A DNA stretch of 63,932 nt. It comes from Enterobacter soli ATCC BAA-2102 (lineage in GTDB: Bacteria > Pseudomonadota > Gammaproteobacteria > Enterobacterales > Enterobacteriaceae). The stretch covers positions 1 to 63,932 of the forward strand of contig NZ_LXES01000012.1 in the NCBI RefSeq assembly GCF_001654845.1, given 5' to 3'. Of the stretch, positions 6,967 through 18,109 are shown one piece after another (positions within the stretch are counted from its first letter, which is position 1; each line of letters starts with the position of its first letter). A program made the position numbers and the translations under genes. A model generated the notes under the pieces. It had not been told where the DNA came from. It did not search any database and worked only from the letters and a program-made list of their open reading frames with translations.

Positions 6967-8709
6967 TCAGTACCCCGCCGTTAAATCATCCACCGAACGC
7001 GGATCCGATGCCCCAAACAACGCACCGTCCGGCCCAACCATAATGCTCTGGGTGCTGCCCATCGCCTCTTTCACCGCCACTTTCTGTCCGCGCTGCTCAA
7101 GCAGTTTGATGGTGTCCGGGCTAAAGCCTTTCTCGACGCGCAGCTCATCCGGCAGCCACTGATGGTGGAAACGCGGAGCATTAGTGGCTTCCGCCACGTT
7201 CATCCCAAAGTCGATACTGTTCACCACCATTTGCAGCACGGTCGTGATAATGCGGCTACCGCCAGGGCTGCCGGTCACCAGCCAGGTTTTACCGTCTTTT
7301 ACCACGATAGTTGGAGACATCGACGACAGCGGACGTTTCTTCGGCCCGACGGCGTTAGCATCGCCGCCCACCAGTCCGTAGACGTTTGGCACGCCCGGTT
7401 TGGCGGAGAAGTCATCCATCTCGTTATTCAGAAGGATGCCGCTGTTACCCGCCACAATCCCGGTGCCGAAGGTGGTGTTGAGCGTATAGGTCACCGCCAC
7501 CGCGTTGCCGTCTTTATCCACCACCGAGAAGTGGGTGGTCTGGTTGCTTTCATACGGTGCCAGCTTGCCAGGGCGGATTTCGCTCGACGGTTTGGCTTTA
7601 TTGATATCAATCTCATCAGCAATGGATTTGGCATAGGCTTTGTTGGTCAGCGCCTGCCACGGCACCTTCACAAAGTCCGGGTCACCGAGATATTCCGAAC
7701 GGTCGGCGTAGGCGCGTTTTTCCGCCTCCGCCATCACCTGCATGGCATCAGCACTGCCGAAACCAAACTTGTGCATATCGAAGTTTTCAAGAATGTTGAG
7801 GATCTGCACGATGTGGATCCCGCCAGAAGACGGCGGCGGCATAGAGAACACCTGATAACCACGATAGTTTCCGCTAATCGGCTCACGCTCAACCGCCTTG
7901 TACTCAGCCAGATCCGCTTTGGTGATTAGCCCGCCGTTCTTTTGCATCTCTTCGGCAATCTGGTCAGCGATTGCCCCTTTGTAGAAAGCATCCGGCCCGT
8001 GCTCGGCAATCAGCTCCAGGCTTTTCGCCAGATTTTTCTGCACCAGCTTGTCGCCCTTTTTCAGCGGCTCGCCGTCCTTCCAGAAGATGGCCTTACTGTT
8101 TTCATGATTCGGGATCACTTCGCTGCCGTAAGTTTTCAGGTCGTCAGCCAGTGCATCGTTCACGACAAAGCCGTCTCGCGCTAGCTTAATGGCAGGCTGC
8201 ACCACTTTATTGAGCGGCATCGAGCCATATTTTTCCAGCGCTAGGGAGAAGCCCGCCACCGTACCCGGCGTGCCGGATGCCAGGTGCGACGTCAGCGATT
8301 TTTTGCTGTCCGGGTTGCCCTGGTCATCAAGGAACATATCGCGGGAAGCCTGATTCGGCGCCATTTCGCGGAAGTCGATGGCCGTGGTTTTACCGTCTTT
8401 GGTGCGCAGCATCATAAAGCCGCCGCCGCCCAGGTTACCGGCCTGCGGGTGCGTCACCGCCAGCGCGTAACCCACCGCCACCGCGGCATCTACCGCGTTC
8501 CCACCCTGCCTGAGAATATCCACGCCGACTCGCGTGGCCATCGCATCAACTGATGCCACCATGCCATGCGTCGCCCGCACGGGATGAAACACATCTTCTT
8601 CCACGCCGTAGGACACTGGCGGAGCGGCTGGCGGGTTTGCCGCCACGCTAAATGTGCCGCCTGCCATTAACGCCGCGATTGCAATCCAGCGCAAATACGT
8701 TGGTTTCAT
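6967..8709 (-). CDS. ggt: Gamma-glutamyltranspeptidase Ggt
   Basis: Periplasmic enzyme that hydrolyses or transfers the gamma-glutamyl group of glutathione. It is made as a precursor that cuts itself before a catalytic threonine; here that site is NQTTHFSVVDKDG, with the threonine at about residue 391 as in E. coli. The signal peptide MKPTYLRWIAIAALMAGG... ends near AAN. The substrate loop LSSMSPTIV and the GSPGGSRI oxyanion motif are present. I use the ATG at 8709 (580 residues, GGAG ribosome site nine bases upstream) rather than the open extension to 8739. Confidence 0.95.
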   Translation of the reverse strand: MKPTYLRWIAIAALMAGGTFSVAANPPAAPPVSYGVEEDVFHPVRATHGMVASVDAMATRVGVDILRQGGNAVDAAVAVGYALAVTHPQAGNLGGGGFMMLRTKDGKTTAIDFREMAPNQASRDMFLDDQGNPDSKKSLTSHLASGTPGTVAGFSLALEKYGSMPLNKVVQPAIKLARDGFVVNDALADDLKTYGSEVIPNHENSKAIFWKDGEPLKKGDKLVQKNLAKSLELIAEHGPDAFYKGAIADQIAEEMQKNGGLITKADLAEYKAVEREPISGNYRGYQVFSMPPPSSGGIHIVQILNILENFDMHKFGFGSADAMQVMAEAEKRAYADRSEYLGDPDFVKVPWQALTNKAYAKSIADEIDINKAKPSSEIRPGKLAPYESNQTTHFSVVDKDGNAVAVTYTLNTTFGTGIVAGNSGILLNNEMDDFSAKPGVPNVYGLVGGDANAVGPKKRPLSSMSPTIVVKDGKTWLVTGSPGGSRIITTVLQMVVNSIDFGMNVAEATNAPRFHHQWLPDELRVEKGFSPDTIKLLEQRGQKVAVKEAMGSTQSIMVGPDGALFGASDPRSVDDLTAGY

Positions 8710-8835
8710 ATTTATTGTTCTCCAGGTGATGGGATCCATATTCCCGGGTTAAGCCTGGTTCACAACTCCTAAAAAATCATTGTTATGCTGGATCCGAGGT
8801 AAACTTAAGAAAAGCCTCAGAGGGAGGAAACAACC

Positions 8836-9216
8836 ATGAAACGATTAATGATCCTGGCCGCATTATTACCTTTTGCCGCACTTGCACAGCCACTCAACAC
8901 CATGAATAACCCGAACCAACCGGGCTATGTCATTCCGAGCCAGCAGCGTATGCAAACCGAGATGATGGGCCAACAGCAGCAACAAAAGGGGATGCTCAAC
9001 CAGCAGTTGAAAACGCAAACCCAGATCCAGCAGCAGAGCCTGCAAAATCAAATGAATGCCAATACTCAGCGCATTCAGCAGGGTCAGGTTCGTGAACAAC
9101 CGCTACCAAATCAAAACGGCGGCATGTTAGGCGGGGGAACAACGCAGAGTAGCGGACAGCAGCATATGCTGCCGTCGCAGTCGAACGGCAGTATGCTTAA
9201 TAATCCGCAGAATTAA
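8836..9216 (+). CDS. yhhA: Glutamine-rich secreted protein YhhA (DUF2756)
   Basis: Small exported protein of unknown function. A clear signal peptide [17 protein letters not shown] is followed by a glutamine/asparagine/methionine-rich, probably disordered region with QQQQQK runs and a Gly/Ser-rich tail. It is 126 residues, shorter than I recall for E. coli YhhA (about 146), so part of the Q-rich tract appears shortened. An AGAGGGAGG ribosome site precedes the ATG. Its last 20 bases overlap the 3' end of ugpQ tail to tail. Confidence 0.85.
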   Translation: MKRLMILAALLPFAALAQPLNTMNNPNQPGYVIPSQQRMQTEMMGQQQQQKGMLNQQLKTQTQIQQQSLQNQMNANTQRIQQGQVREQPLPNQNGGMLGGGTTQSSGQQHMLPSQSNGSMLNNPQN

Positions 9217-9946
9217 AATCCGGGCCAATCAGGTCAATGGCATCGGTACAGATGCTATCCACACCCCAGCGCAGCAGTTGGGCTGCACGCTGGGGTTTGT
9301 TGACGGTGTAGACCAGAATATGCAGCCCCGCCGCTTTTAACATCTTCACCCGCGCCTCATTCAGCAGCCTGTGTTTCAGGTGAATTGACACGCAGGCTAA
9401 ACGCGTGGTCAGCTCGTGCCAGTCATCACGCCATTCATCCAGCAGTAACCCGCGCGGCAGTTCCGGTACGGCTGCCTGAGCCGCTTCCAGCGCGTCAATT
9501 TCAAACGACGAGAGCAACGGCGCGGTCATCCCTTCCCACAGTTCGCGTGCGGCCAGGGCAATCACCTTGCCGGTTATCGGCCCGGTGCCGGTGGTCGGTT
9601 TGATCTCAATGTTGGCCATCATCCCGTGTTGACGACAGCGGTCAGCCACCTCCGCCAGCAGCGGCAGCGGTTCGCCTTTGAACTCGCCGCTGTACCAGCT
9701 TCCGGCATCCACTTTCAGCAGGTCGCGCCACGGCAGCTCACCCGCCACGCCCCAGCCGTTGCTGGTGCGCTCCAGGTTGTCATCGTGCAACAGGAAAATT
9801 TCACCGTCTTTCGACAGCTTGGCGTCGAACTCGATCATCGTGTGACCGTAACGCGCTCCGGTGTCGATGGCCGCCAGGGTGTTTTCCGGCGCAAGTTTAC
9901 CGCCGCCACGGTGGGCGACGATGTGGGGATAAGGCCAGTTACTCAT
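9197..9946 (-). CDS. ugpQ: Glycerophosphodiester phosphodiesterase UgpQ
   Basis: Cytosolic enzyme that splits glycerophosphodiesters, arriving through the Ugp transporter, into glycerol-3-phosphate and an alcohol. The GDPD fold signature starts [14 protein letters not shown] (His12-Arg13) and continues with the metal-binding [11 protein letters not shown] and FLLHDD. The length of 249 residues is normal. It is the last gene of ugpBAECQ and overlaps the ugpC stop by four bases, so translation is coupled. Phosphate starvation should induce it through PhoB. Confidence 0.94.
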   Translation of the reverse strand: MSNWPYPHIVAHRGGGKLAPENTLAAIDTGARYGHTMIEFDAKLSKDGEIFLLHDDNLERTSNGWGVAGELPWRDLLKVDAGSWYSGEFKGEPLPLLAEVADRCRQHGMMANIEIKPTTGTGPITGKVIALAARELWEGMTAPLLSSFEIDALEAAQAAVPELPRGLLLDEWRDDWHELTTRLACVSIHLKHRLLNEARVKMLKAAGLHILVYTVNKPQRAAQLLRWGVDSICTDAIDLIGPDFNSADY

Positions 9947-11013
9947 ATACGTTGTCCTGTTTCACCGTCAAATAAGTGCAGGTGATTTTCCGGCAGATGC
10001 AGCCACAGAGTGCTGCCTGCTTTAGGGCGTTCCTGATGTGCCAGACGCACCACCAGTTTTTGCTCGCCCCAACGTCCGTGCGCCAGGTTATCTGCACCCA
10101 GCATCTCCAGCGTGTCCATCACCAGCGGCACGCCGCCTTCCGCCTGAGAGGTTAAGCCAATATGCTCCGGGCGGATCCCGAGCGTCATTTTACGCCCGGC
10201 GTAGCCACGATAGTACCAGTTGACGGGCAATGCCATACCGCTTTCCAGTTCAAAATGGGTACCCGCGCTGCTGATACGCCCTTCCAGCAGGTTCATTGCC
10301 GGGCTGCCGATAAAGCTCGCCACAAAGCGGGTGGCCGGTTTTTCATACACTTCCACCGGGGTGCCAATCTGTTCAGCAATACCTTTGTTCATCACCATCA
10401 CGCGCTGGGCAAGCGTCATCGCTTCAACCTGGTCGTGGGTCACGTACAGGGACGTCGTTTTCAGACGACGGTGCAACTGTTGCAACTCAAGGCGCATCTG
10501 CACACGCAGCTTGGCATCCAGGTTTGAGAGCGGTTCATCAAACAGGAAAACCGCGGGGTCACGCACGATGGCACGGCCCATTGCCACGCGCTGACGCTGG
10601 CCACCGGAAAGCTCGCGCGGGCGGCGTTTGAGAAGGCCATCCAGCTCCAGAATACGGGCCGCTTCTTTGACGCGCTCATCGATATGGCTTTTACCCATAC
10701 CGCGGATTTTCAGCCCCCAGGCCATGTTCTCTTCCACGCTCATGTGCGGATAGAGCGCGTAGTTCTGGAACACCATCGCGATGCCACGGTCTTTCGGCTC
10801 CATCTCGGTAACACGCTGGCGGTCAATCCAGATATCACCGGATGTCACACGCTCAAGCCCCGCTACCATACGCAGCAGCGTCGATTTACCGCAGCCGGAC
10901 GGGCCGACCATCACGATAAATTCTCCGTCCGCCACGTCGAGCGTTAACGGCTGAATAACCTGGGTTTTGCCGTCCCAGCTTTTGGTTACTGCCTGTAATT
11001 TTAAGCCTGCCAT
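9943..11013 (-). CDS. ugpC: Glycerol-3-phosphate ABC transporter ATPase UgpC
   Basis: ATPase subunit that drives uptake of sn-glycerol-3-phosphate and its diesters. It contains Walker [10 protein letters not shown] at residues 37-45, the Q-loop [15 protein letters not shown], the signature [14 protein letters not shown], Walker [13 protein letters not shown], the His-loop [10 protein letters not shown], and a C-terminal regulatory TOBE region as in MalK. I start at the ATG at 11013 (MAGLKLQ, 356 residues as in E. coli); a GTG at 11025 is also in frame. It overlaps the end of ugpE in either case or nearly so, suggesting coupling. Confidence 0.95.
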   Translation of the reverse strand: MAGLKLQAVTKSWDGKTQVIQPLTLDVADGEFIVMVGPSGCGKSTLLRMVAGLERVTSGDIWIDRQRVTEMEPKDRGIAMVFQNYALYPHMSVEENMAWGLKIRGMGKSHIDERVKEAARILELDGLLKRRPRELSGGQRQRVAMGRAIVRDPAVFLFDEPLSNLDAKLRVQMRLELQQLHRRLKTTSLYVTHDQVEAMTLAQRVMVMNKGIAEQIGTPVEVYEKPATRFVASFIGSPAMNLLEGRISSAGTHFELESGMALPVNWYYRGYAGRKMTLGIRPEHIGLTSQAEGGVPLVMDTLEMLGADNLAHGRWGEQKLVVRLAHQERPKAGSTLWLHLPENHLHLFDGETGQRI

Positions 11014-11014
11014 C

Positions 11015-11860
11015 TTATTTCTCACTGTCCACTAAACCACGCACAAACGCACGTTGCATGGCTAAAACGATAACGACCGGGGGGATAAGGGTGAGCAGCA
11101 TTGCCGCCATCACCTGGTTCCAGAGGGTGGTGCCTTCGCCAGTAGCGATCATGCCTTTGATACCCGCCACGGCAGTGCCGAGGTTGACGTCCTGGATAAT
11201 CAGCAGCGGCCACAGGTACTGGTTCCAGCCGTAGATAAAGGTGATCACAAACAGCGCCGCGAGGTTGGTTTTCGACAGCGGCAGCACGATGTCGCGGAAG
11301 AAGCGCATCGGCGAAGCACCGTCGATACGCGCGGCTTCAATCAGTTCGTCCGGCAGGGTCATAAAGAACTGGCGGAACAGGAAGGTGGCGGTCGCCGAGG
11401 CCATCAGCGGCAGGGTTAAGCCCGCGTAGCTGTCCAGCATCTTCAGGTTGGCGATCACTTCCACCGTCGGGAAGATACGCACTTCCACCGGCAGCATCAG
11501 GGTGATGAAGATCATCCAGAAGAACAGGTTACGCAGTGGAAAGCGGAACCAGACGATGGCAAAGGCCGAGAGCATCGACACCACAATTTTGCCCACCGTG
11601 ATGCCGAACGCCATGATGAAGCTGTTGAGCATCATCAGCCAGAATGGCGCACTATTGGCGCCCACGCCCTGGGTCCAGATGGTTTTCATGTTCTCGAACA
11701 GATGCCCGCCCGGGATCAGCGTCATTGGAGTGTCGAACACCGCTTTGGTATCGAGCGTGGCGGCGACAAAGGCCACGTACAGCGGGAACAGAATGACGAT
11801 GATGCCCAGAATCAGCATGGTATGGCTGAAAATCGTCAGCCCGCGACGGTTCTCAATCAT
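11015..11860 (-). CDS. ugpE: Glycerol-3-phosphate ABC transporter permease UgpE
   Basis: Inner-membrane permease that pairs with UgpA. The 281 residues carry six hydrophobic segments and the cytoplasmic EAA loop [24 protein letters not shown], which docks on UgpC. The length matches E. coli exactly. It overlaps the ugpA stop by four bases and nearly abuts ugpC, so the three are one transcript. Confidence 0.95.
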   Translation of the reverse strand: MIENRRGLTIFSHTMLILGIIVILFPLYVAFVAATLDTKAVFDTPMTLIPGGHLFENMKTIWTQGVGANSAPFWLMMLNSFIMAFGITVGKIVVSMLSAFAIVWFRFPLRNLFFWMIFITLMLPVEVRIFPTVEVIANLKMLDSYAGLTLPLMASATATFLFRQFFMTLPDELIEAARIDGASPMRFFRDIVLPLSKTNLAALFVITFIYGWNQYLWPLLIIQDVNLGTAVAGIKGMIATGEGTTLWNQVMAAMLLTLIPPVVIVLAMQRAFVRGLVDSEK

Positions 11861-12744
11861 TGGTAGCGCACCTTACTTTCGACATAACGGAACTGCACCA
11901 CCGTGAGGATGATGACAAGGAACATCAGCACGACGGACTGCGCGGCGGAGGCCGAGAGATCCAGGCCCGCGAAACCTTCGCGGTAGATCTTATAGATAAG
12001 CGTGGTCGTCGCCTGCACCGGGCCACCGGCAGTGGCGGCATCGATCACCGGGAAGGTGTCGAAGAAGGCGTAAACCAGGTTGACCACCAGCAGGAAGAAA
12101 CTCACCGGGGCGATCAGCGGCAGCGCCAGCTTAAAGAAGCGACGGATCGGGCCTGCGCCATCAATCGCGGCCGCTTCAACCAGCGAGCGCGGAATGGATT
12201 GCAGCGCAGCAAAAAAGAACAGGAAGTTATAGCTGATCTGCTTCCACACGGAGGCGAACACCACCAGGAACATCGCCTGGCCGCTGTTCTGCGCATGGTT
12301 CCAGTCGTAGCCAAATTCCGCCAGGAAATGGGTAATCAGCCCGCGCCCTGGGTTAAACAGGAAGATCCACAATACGGCGGCCACGGCGGGTGCAACGGCG
12401 TATGGCAGCAGCATCAGGGTTTGATAAATACGGCTGCCGCGCACCACGTAATCCACCAGTGCGGCGAAGAACAGCGAGGCGACAAGGCCGCTCACGGTCA
12501 CCAGGGTGCTGAATTTGATCGTCGTCCAGAAGGCGTCGATGTAGTAGCTGTCGTGCCACAGGGTAGCGAAGTTATCCAGGCCAACGAACTGGCTGGAAAG
12601 TCCAAATGGATCAACGCTTTGTACCGAGTACCACAGCGCTTCGCCCGCAGGCCAGATAAAGAAGATAACGGTGATGACCAGTTGCGGCGCGACCAGCAGA
12701 TAGGGCAGCCAGCGCGAACGGAACACCGGACGGGATGAGGACAT
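11857..12744 (-). CDS. ugpA: Glycerol-3-phosphate ABC transporter permease UgpA
   Basis: Partner permease of UgpE: 295 residues with six membrane segments and the EAA loop [24 protein letters not shown]. The gene follows ugpB after about 83 bases that contain the palindrome at 12767-12817. That hairpin inside the operon may reduce downstream expression relative to the binding protein, which is common in ABC operons. Confidence 0.95.
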   Translation of the reverse strand: MSSSRPVFRSRWLPYLLVAPQLVITVIFFIWPAGEALWYSVQSVDPFGLSSQFVGLDNFATLWHDSYYIDAFWTTIKFSTLVTVSGLVASLFFAALVDYVVRGSRIYQTLMLLPYAVAPAVAAVLWIFLFNPGRGLITHFLAEFGYDWNHAQNSGQAMFLVVFASVWKQISYNFLFFFAALQSIPRSLVEAAAIDGAGPIRRFFKLALPLIAPVSFFLLVVNLVYAFFDTFPVIDAATAGGPVQATTTLIYKIYREGFAGLDLSASAAQSVVLMFLVIILTVVQFRYVESKVRYQ

Positions 12745-12766
12745 AGTTTAGCTCAGCGTTAGGTGG

Positions 12767-12817
12767 CCCCTCACCCCGGCCCTCTCCCCAAAGGGGAGAG
12801 GGTTAGGGTGAGGGGGA
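12767..12817. repeat. CCCTCACCC/CTCTCCC palindrome inside the ugp operon
   Basis: A near-perfect palindrome, CCCCTCACCCCGGCCCTCTCC paired with GGAGAGGGTTAGGGTGAGGGG, lies between ugpB and ugpA. It is the most symmetrical copy in the window. Within the ugp mRNA it would form a very stable stem that could protect the ugpB message from 3' decay. Confidence 0.75.
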
Positions 12818-12827
12818 TTAGTATTAA

Positions 12828-14144
12828 TTACGATTTAGTCGACTGCTCAAAGCGGCGCAGCAGCTGGTTACCACGCTCTACTGCTGAATCCAGTGCCTGC
12901 TGTGGCGTTTTCTTACCGGTCCACACGCTTTCCAGCTCTTCATCGACGATGGTACGGATCTGCGGCATGTTGCCCAGACGCAGACCTTTGGTGAACGGCA
13001 ATGGCGGCTTGTTCAGCATCTGACGCGTGGCGATATCCGCACCCGGGTTCTTGTCATAGAAGCCCTGCTGACGGGTCAGCTCATACGCGGCTTTGGTGAT
13101 TGGCAGATAACCGGTCTTCTGGTGCCATTCGGCGGCATTTTCTGGCTTCGCCAGGAAGTCCAGGAACTCGGCAACGCCTTTGTAAGTCCCGTTGTCTTTA
13201 CCCTGCATCACCCACAGGCTTGCCCCGCCGATGATGGCGTTCTGCGGTGCGCCTTTCACGTCAGCGTCGTATGGCATCATGCCCACGCCGTAGTTGAATT
13301 TGGCGTAATGACGGATATCCGCCAGCGAGCCGGAAGAGGCAGTGGTAATGGCGCAGTCACCGTTGTAGAACTTCTCGGTGGATTCGTCTTTACGGCCGAA
13401 GTAGCTGAAATCGCCCTTCTTGTTCAGATCGGCAAGCAGAGCGATGTGTTTCACCTGCTCTGGTTTGTTGAACTCCAGTACCGCGTCAGTGCCGTCGAAA
13501 CCGTTGTTTTTGGTAGCAACCGGCAGGCCATGCCAGGCGCTGAAGTTCTCAATCTGGATCCAGCCCTGCCAGCCGCTCGCATAACCACACTTCATCCCTG
13601 CGGCTTTCAGCTTCGCGGTGTACTCAGCCAGATCCTGCCAGGTTTTTGGTGGCTGCTCTGGATCTAAACCGGCTTTCTTGAAGGCATCTTTGTTGTAGTA
13701 CAGAACAGGGGTGGAGCTGTTAAACGGCTGAGACAGCAGGTGGCCGGTTTTGGAATCGGTGTAGTAACCGGAAACGGTCGGCACGAACTGGGATTCGTCG
13801 AAGTTGATACCCGCGTCTTTGAACACTTCATACACTGGTTTAATGGCTTTAGAGGCCATCATGGTGGCGGTGCCCACTTCATAAACCTGTAACAGTGCAG
13901 GTGCGTTACCGGTACGGAAGGCAGCGATACCCGCGCTCAGGCTCTGCTCGTAGTTACCTTTGTACACCGGCACAATTTTGTAATCCGGGTGGGTGTCGTT
14001 GAAACGTTGCGCCAGGGAGTCAACTTCTTTACCCAACTCCCCTTCCATGGAATGCCAGAACGGAATGGTGGTGACAGCCATTGCGTTCGTCGCAAAAGCC
14101 AGACCAATTGCCAGACCCAAAGCTGTGTGTCGTAACGATGTCAT
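12828..14144 (-). CDS. ugpB: Glycerol-3-phosphate-binding protein UgpB
   Basis: Periplasmic receptor that delivers glycerol-3-phosphate and glycerophosphodiesters to UgpAEC. A signal peptide ending TNAMA precedes mature [15 protein letters not shown]. Two in-frame ATGs lie six bases apart. The inner one at 14144 gives 438 residues, as in E. coli, and has a properly spaced AGAGAG site; the outer one at 14150 sits directly on that site. First gene of the operon, below a PhoB-type promoter. Confidence 0.95.
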   Translation of the reverse strand: MTSLRHTALGLAIGLAFATNAMAVTTIPFWHSMEGELGKEVDSLAQRFNDTHPDYKIVPVYKGNYEQSLSAGIAAFRTGNAPALLQVYEVGTATMMASKAIKPVYEVFKDAGINFDESQFVPTVSGYYTDSKTGHLLSQPFNSSTPVLYYNKDAFKKAGLDPEQPPKTWQDLAEYTAKLKAAGMKCGYASGWQGWIQIENFSAWHGLPVATKNNGFDGTDAVLEFNKPEQVKHIALLADLNKKGDFSYFGRKDESTEKFYNGDCAITTASSGSLADIRHYAKFNYGVGMMPYDADVKGAPQNAIIGGASLWVMQGKDNGTYKGVAEFLDFLAKPENAAEWHQKTGYLPITKAAYELTRQQGFYDKNPGADIATRQMLNKPPLPFTKGLRLGNMPQIRTIVDEELESVWTGKKTPQQALDSAVERGNQLLRRFEQSTKS

Positions 14145-14217
14145 TGTCATCTCTCTTATTGTGCCGGATGCGCGATATCACGCGTTTTATGCTCGCGAGG
14201 TAACATGACATGCTCGA

Positions 14218-14257
14218 ATGACAGAAAAATAACTGTTTATTTACAGAATGATGACAA
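14218..14257 (-). promoter_or_regulatory. Tandem Pho box upstream of ugpB
   Basis: Reading the minus strand from 14257, four seven-base units occur every 11 bases: TTGTCAT, CTGTAAA, CAGTTAT, CTGTCAT, with AT-rich four-base spacers between them. This matches the PhoB-binding pattern (CTGTCAT repeats with 11-bp spacing) known at the E. coli ugp promoter. Phosphate starvation should therefore activate the operon. Confidence 0.75.
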
Positions 14258-14322
14258 CAAAGCGTCAGAGGGATGATGGTTGTGTGAAGGGGATTGGGTG
14301 CGTGGTTAGGTGCGGTCTGGTG

Positions 14323-14406
14323 CCCTCACCCCGGCCCTCTCCCACGGGGAGAGGGAGAACAGCGATCGGTTCCCTCTCCCCGAGGGAGAGGGTTAAGGTG
14401 AGGGGA
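14323..14406. repeat. Double CCCTCACCC/CTCTCCC palindrome
   Basis: Two inverted copies of the palindrome, one ending GGGAGAGGGAG and one reading CCCTCTCCCCGAGGGAGAGGGTTAAGGTGAGGGG, separate ugpB's promoter region from the livF stop. They lie downstream of livF and could form its 3' hairpin. Confidence 0.7.
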
Positions 14407-14413
14407 AACGCGA

Positions 14414-15127
14414 TTAGCCGCCTAAATACGCACTCCGCACCGCTTCGTTGGCCAGCAGCGCATCGCCGGTATCGGATAGCACGACGTGGCCGTTCTCCAG
14501 CACGTAGCCGCGGTCAGCGAGCTTCAGCGCCTGGTTGGCGTTCTGCTCAACAAGGAAGATGGTCATCCCTTCTTTACGCAGCTGTTCGATGGTGTCGAAA
14601 ATCTGCTGGATGATGATCGGCGCAAGACCGAGCGACGGTTCATCAAGCAGAAGCAAACGTGGCTGGCTCATCAGCGCACGGCCAATTGCCAGCATCTGCT
14701 GTTCACCGCCGGACATGGTGCCCGCACGCTGAATACGGCGCTCCCAGAGGCGCGGGAAGAGTTCGTACACCCACTTAATGCGGGTCTGATACTGGTCACG
14801 ATCGGCAAAGAAGCCACCCATCGCCAGGTTCTCTTCCACCGTCATACGCGAAAACACACGACGCCCTTCAGGGACAATCGCCACTGCTTCTCGCATGATT
14901 TTGGCGGTCTGCCAGTCGGTAATATCTTTGCCATCAAACACAATCCGCCCGCTGGTTGCACGCGGATCGCCACACAGGGTGCCGAGCAACGTGGTTTTAC
15001 CCGCGCCGTTGGCACCAATCAGGGTGACGATTTCGCCCTGATTGATATGCAGGCTGACATCGTGCAGCGCCTGAATCTTGCCGTAATGCGCGTTGACCTT
15101 GTCGAACGTTAACATCGCTTTTTCCAT
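14414..15127 (-). CDS. livF: Branched-chain amino acid ABC transporter ATPase LivF
   Basis: One of two ATPases of the LIV-I/LS leucine-isoleucine-valine uptake system. Walker A GANGAGKTT, signature MSGGEQQMLAIGRAL and Walker B LLLLDEPSLGL are intact. I start at the ATG at 15127 (MEKAMLTFDKV, 237 residues as in E. coli), one base after the livG stop region; the open extension to 15142 overlaps livG. Last gene of livKHMGF. Confidence 0.95.
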   Translation of the reverse strand: MEKAMLTFDKVNAHYGKIQALHDVSLHINQGEIVTLIGANGAGKTTLLGTLCGDPRATSGRIVFDGKDITDWQTAKIMREAVAIVPEGRRVFSRMTVEENLAMGGFFADRDQYQTRIKWVYELFPRLWERRIQRAGTMSGGEQQMLAIGRALMSQPRLLLLDEPSLGLAPIIIQQIFDTIEQLRKEGMTIFLVEQNANQALKLADRGYVLENGHVVLSDTGDALLANEAVRSAYLGG

Positions 15128-15128
15128 C

Positions 15129-15896
15129 TTATGCCTCACCAAGGTATGCGCGGATCACGTCCGGGTTGTTGCGGATCTGTTCCGGCGTCCCGTTTGCCAG
15201 CGGCGTGCCCTGGTTTACCACGTAGATACGATCGGAAATGCCCATCACCAGCTTCATATCATGCTCAATCAGCAGGATTGTGGTGTCGTGATGATCGCGC
15301 AGCTCGGCAATCAGCTCGTCCAGCTCTTTAGTCTCTTTCGGGTTCAGACCGGCCGCCGGTTCATCAAGCATCAGGATTTCCGGCTGGGTCACCATGCAGC
15401 GAACGATTTCAAGACGACGCTGGTCACCGTAGGCCAGGTTGCTCGCCTGACGGTTAGCGTGCTGAAGCAGGCCGATACGGTCAAGCCAGGTGGCCGCTCT
15501 GTCGAGCGCTTCGCTCTGCGCGCGGCGGAAGGCTGGCGTTTTCAGCAAACCGGAGAAAAGACCGGATTTCAGCTGCTGATGTTGCGCCACCAGCAGGTTT
15601 TCAATCACCGTCATTTCGCGGAACAGACGCACGTGCTGGAAGGTACGCACCACGCCCATACGCGCAATCTGCTGGCCCGGCAGCCCCTCAAGGTGCTGGT
15701 CACGCAGCATGATGGTGCCGCCCGTTGGTTTATAAAAACCGGTCAGGCAGTTGAAGACCGTGGTTTTCCCCGCGCCGTTCGGGCCAATCAGGGAGACAAT
15801 CTCTTTTTTGTGCAGATCCAGAGAGACGTTGTTGACCGCCAGCAGGCCGCCAAAACGCATCATCAGACCGTTAACGGATAATAATGGCTGACTCAT
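15129..15896 (-). CDS. livG: Branched-chain amino acid ABC transporter ATPase LivG
   Basis: Second ATPase of the LIV-I/LS transporter, 255 residues. Walker A is GPNGAGKTT. The signature region is atypical ([14 protein letters not shown]), as is usual for LivG, followed by Walker [17 protein letters not shown]. It overlaps the livM stop by four bases (ATGA-type junction), which implies coupled translation. Confidence 0.95.
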   Translation of the reverse strand: MSQPLLSVNGLMMRFGGLLAVNNVSLDLHKKEIVSLIGPNGAGKTTVFNCLTGFYKPTGGTIMLRDQHLEGLPGQQIARMGVVRTFQHVRLFREMTVIENLLVAQHQQLKSGLFSGLLKTPAFRRAQSEALDRAATWLDRIGLLQHANRQASNLAYGDQRRLEIVRCMVTQPEILMLDEPAAGLNPKETKELDELIAELRDHHDTTILLIEHDMKLVMGISDRIYVVNQGTPLANGTPEQIRNNPDVIRAYLGEA

Positions 15897-17170
15897 GCCT
15901 GCTCTCCTTTAGCTTGCCCGTTTTTCAGCTTCAACTGTGGACGGGTCATCGGCAGCAAGCCCTGCGGACGCCAGATCATCATCAGCACCATTAAACCACC
16001 CAGCATCAACATGCTGTACTCGTTAAAGTCACGCATCAGCTCACGCGACACCACCAGCAGGATGGCTGCAAGGATAACGGCGAACTGCGAGCCCATCCCG
16101 CCGAGCACCACAATCGCCAGCACGAAGGCAGATTCGGCAAAGGTGAAGGATTCCGGGCTGACAAAGCCCTGACGCGCAGCAAACAGCGTTCCGGCAAAAC
16201 CGGCAAACGCGGCGCTGATGGTAAATGCCGTCAGCTTGATGCGGGTCGGGTTCAGGCCCAGAGAGCGACAGGCAATCTCATCTTCACGCAACGCTTCCCA
16301 CGCGCGGCCCAGCGGCATCCGCAGCAGACGGTTAATCACGAACAGTGTAATGACCACCAGCAGCAACGCCACCAGATAGAGCCAGATGACACGGTCAGAC
16401 GGATCGTATTTCACACCGAAGAAGTTGCTGAAGGTATCCCAGCCGCCTTCGCGGGCAGAACGGCTGAATTCCAGACCAAAGAAGGTCGGTTTCGGGATCT
16501 GGCTGATACCGTTCGGGCCACCGGTCACTTCGGTGTTGTTGAGCAGCAGGATACGGACGATTTCGCCGAAGCCTAAGGTCACAATCGCCAGGTAGTCACC
16601 GCGCAGGCGCAGTACCGGGAAGCCCAGCAGGAAGCCCGCAGCAGCAGAGACCAGCCCCGCCAGTGGCAGACAGGTCCAGAATCCCAGGCCGTAATAGTGG
16701 TTCAGCAACGCAAAGGTGTAGGCACCGATGGCATAGAAACCGCCGTAACCCAGTACCAGCAGGCCAGACAAACCTACAACCACGTTCAGACCCAGGCCGA
16801 GAATCACGTAGATCATAGTCAGGGTGGCAATGTCTACCGTACCGCGCGATACCACAAACGGCCACGCGACAGCCGCCACCAGCAGCGCCACGAGGAACAG
16901 TTTCTGCTTAACGGTTGAACCGTCGATAGCCGGCAGAACGAATTTCGGGCCAGAGACGTTTTTCAGTGTCTTCTGGAATACCGGACGCAGCAGCTGGAAC
17001 AGGAACACTACCGCCGTGCCGATAAACACCCACTGCCACCGGATGTCGGCGGCGGTATCCACCACCAGCTTAGTGCCATCCAGCTCTAACTGAACGCCCA
17101 TAAAGACGCCCGCCAGTACGAAGAACATGGCGGCAGAGAGCAGCGCCATTGCAAAATGCATCGGTTTCAT
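15893..17170 (-). CDS. livM: Branched-chain amino acid ABC transporter permease LivM
   Basis: Inner-membrane permease that forms the channel with LivH. The 425 residues include an N-terminal extra region with two or more membrane segments ahead of the core permease domain, as in other enterobacterial LivM proteins. The conserved [19 protein letters not shown] and the EAA-type loop ([22 protein letters not shown]) are present. It overlaps livH by four bases and livG by four bases. Confidence 0.94.
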   Translation of the reverse strand: MKPMHFAMALLSAAMFFVLAGVFMGVQLELDGTKLVVDTAADIRWQWVFIGTAVVFLFQLLRPVFQKTLKNVSGPKFVLPAIDGSTVKQKLFLVALLVAAVAWPFVVSRGTVDIATLTMIYVILGLGLNVVVGLSGLLVLGYGGFYAIGAYTFALLNHYYGLGFWTCLPLAGLVSAAAGFLLGFPVLRLRGDYLAIVTLGFGEIVRILLLNNTEVTGGPNGISQIPKPTFFGLEFSRSAREGGWDTFSNFFGVKYDPSDRVIWLYLVALLLVVITLFVINRLLRMPLGRAWEALREDEIACRSLGLNPTRIKLTAFTISAAFAGFAGTLFAARQGFVSPESFTFAESAFVLAIVVLGGMGSQFAVILAAILLVVSRELMRDFNEYSMLMLGGLMVLMMIWRPQGLLPMTRPQLKLKNGQAKGEQA

Positions 17171-18093
17171 ACTTTCTCTACCTCCGGACGACCCAGAATA
17201 CCGGTAGGCATTACCAGCAGAACCAGAATCAGCAGGGCAAACGACACCACATCTTTATATTCAGTGCTCAGATACGCCGAGGAGAGTGCTTCAGCCACGC
17301 CGAGGATCAGGCCGCCAATCATCGCACCAGGAATACTGCCGATACCGCCCAGTACCGCTGCGGTGAAGGCTTTCATCCCAGCCATAAAGCCGATGTACGG
17401 GTTGATAACACCATAGAACTGGCCGAGCAGTACACCAGCCACCGCCGCCATCGCCGCACCAATCACAAAGGTCAGTGCAATCACGCGGTCAGTGTTGATG
17501 CCAAGCAGGCTCGCCATTTTCAGGTCTTCCGCACAGGCACGGCAGGCGCGCCCCATGCGGGAATAACGAATGAACAAGGTCAGTGCCAGCATCGCAACAA
17601 AGGTGACAATCCAGATAACCAGCTGCATGGTGGTAATCGACGCAGAGAAGTTGTCGCTTGCCCCGACAATCCACTGGCCGTTAAACAGGCTTGGCAGCGC
17701 CACATCGCGCGAACCTTCGGTCAGGCTGACGTAGTTTTGCAGGAAGATGGACATCCCGATGGCAGAGATCAGCGCAATCAGACGCTTGGAGCTACGCACC
17801 GGCCGGTAGGCCACCCGCTCAATGCTCCAGCCGTAAGCGCTGGCAATCACAATCGCCCCCACGAACCCGGCAGCGACCAGCAGCCAGCTACTGTCGATAC
17901 CCATCATCATCAGCGCGGCGATGATCATAAAGGAGACATAACTACCGATCATGTACACCTCGCCGTGGGCGAAGTTGATCATGCCGATAATACCGTAAAC
18001 CATCGTATAACCGATGGCGATCAGCGCGTAGGTGCTTCCCAGCGTGACGCCGTTAAACATCTGCTGCAAGAAATAGAGAAACTGCTCGGACAT
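17167..18093 (-). CDS. livH: Branched-chain amino acid ABC transporter permease LivH
   Basis: Permease partner of LivM: 308 residues and about eight hydrophobic segments. The sequence is almost the same as E. coli LivH, including [16 protein letters not shown] and the loop [25 protein letters not shown]. The start is the ATG at 18093 (MSEQFLYF); a TTG two codons upstream is less likely. It follows livK after 46 bases that hold a GC-rich hairpin. Confidence 0.95.
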   Translation of the reverse strand: MSEQFLYFLQQMFNGVTLGSTYALIAIGYTMVYGIIGMINFAHGEVYMIGSYVSFMIIAALMMMGIDSSWLLVAAGFVGAIVIASAYGWSIERVAYRPVRSSKRLIALISAIGMSIFLQNYVSLTEGSRDVALPSLFNGQWIVGASDNFSASITTMQLVIWIVTFVAMLALTLFIRYSRMGRACRACAEDLKMASLLGINTDRVIALTFVIGAAMAAVAGVLLGQFYGVINPYIGFMAGMKAFTAAVLGGIGSIPGAMIGGLILGVAEALSSAYLSTEYKDVVSFALLILVLLVMPTGILGRPEVEKV

Positions 18094-18109
18094 ATGCAAA
18101 CCTTTTTAT

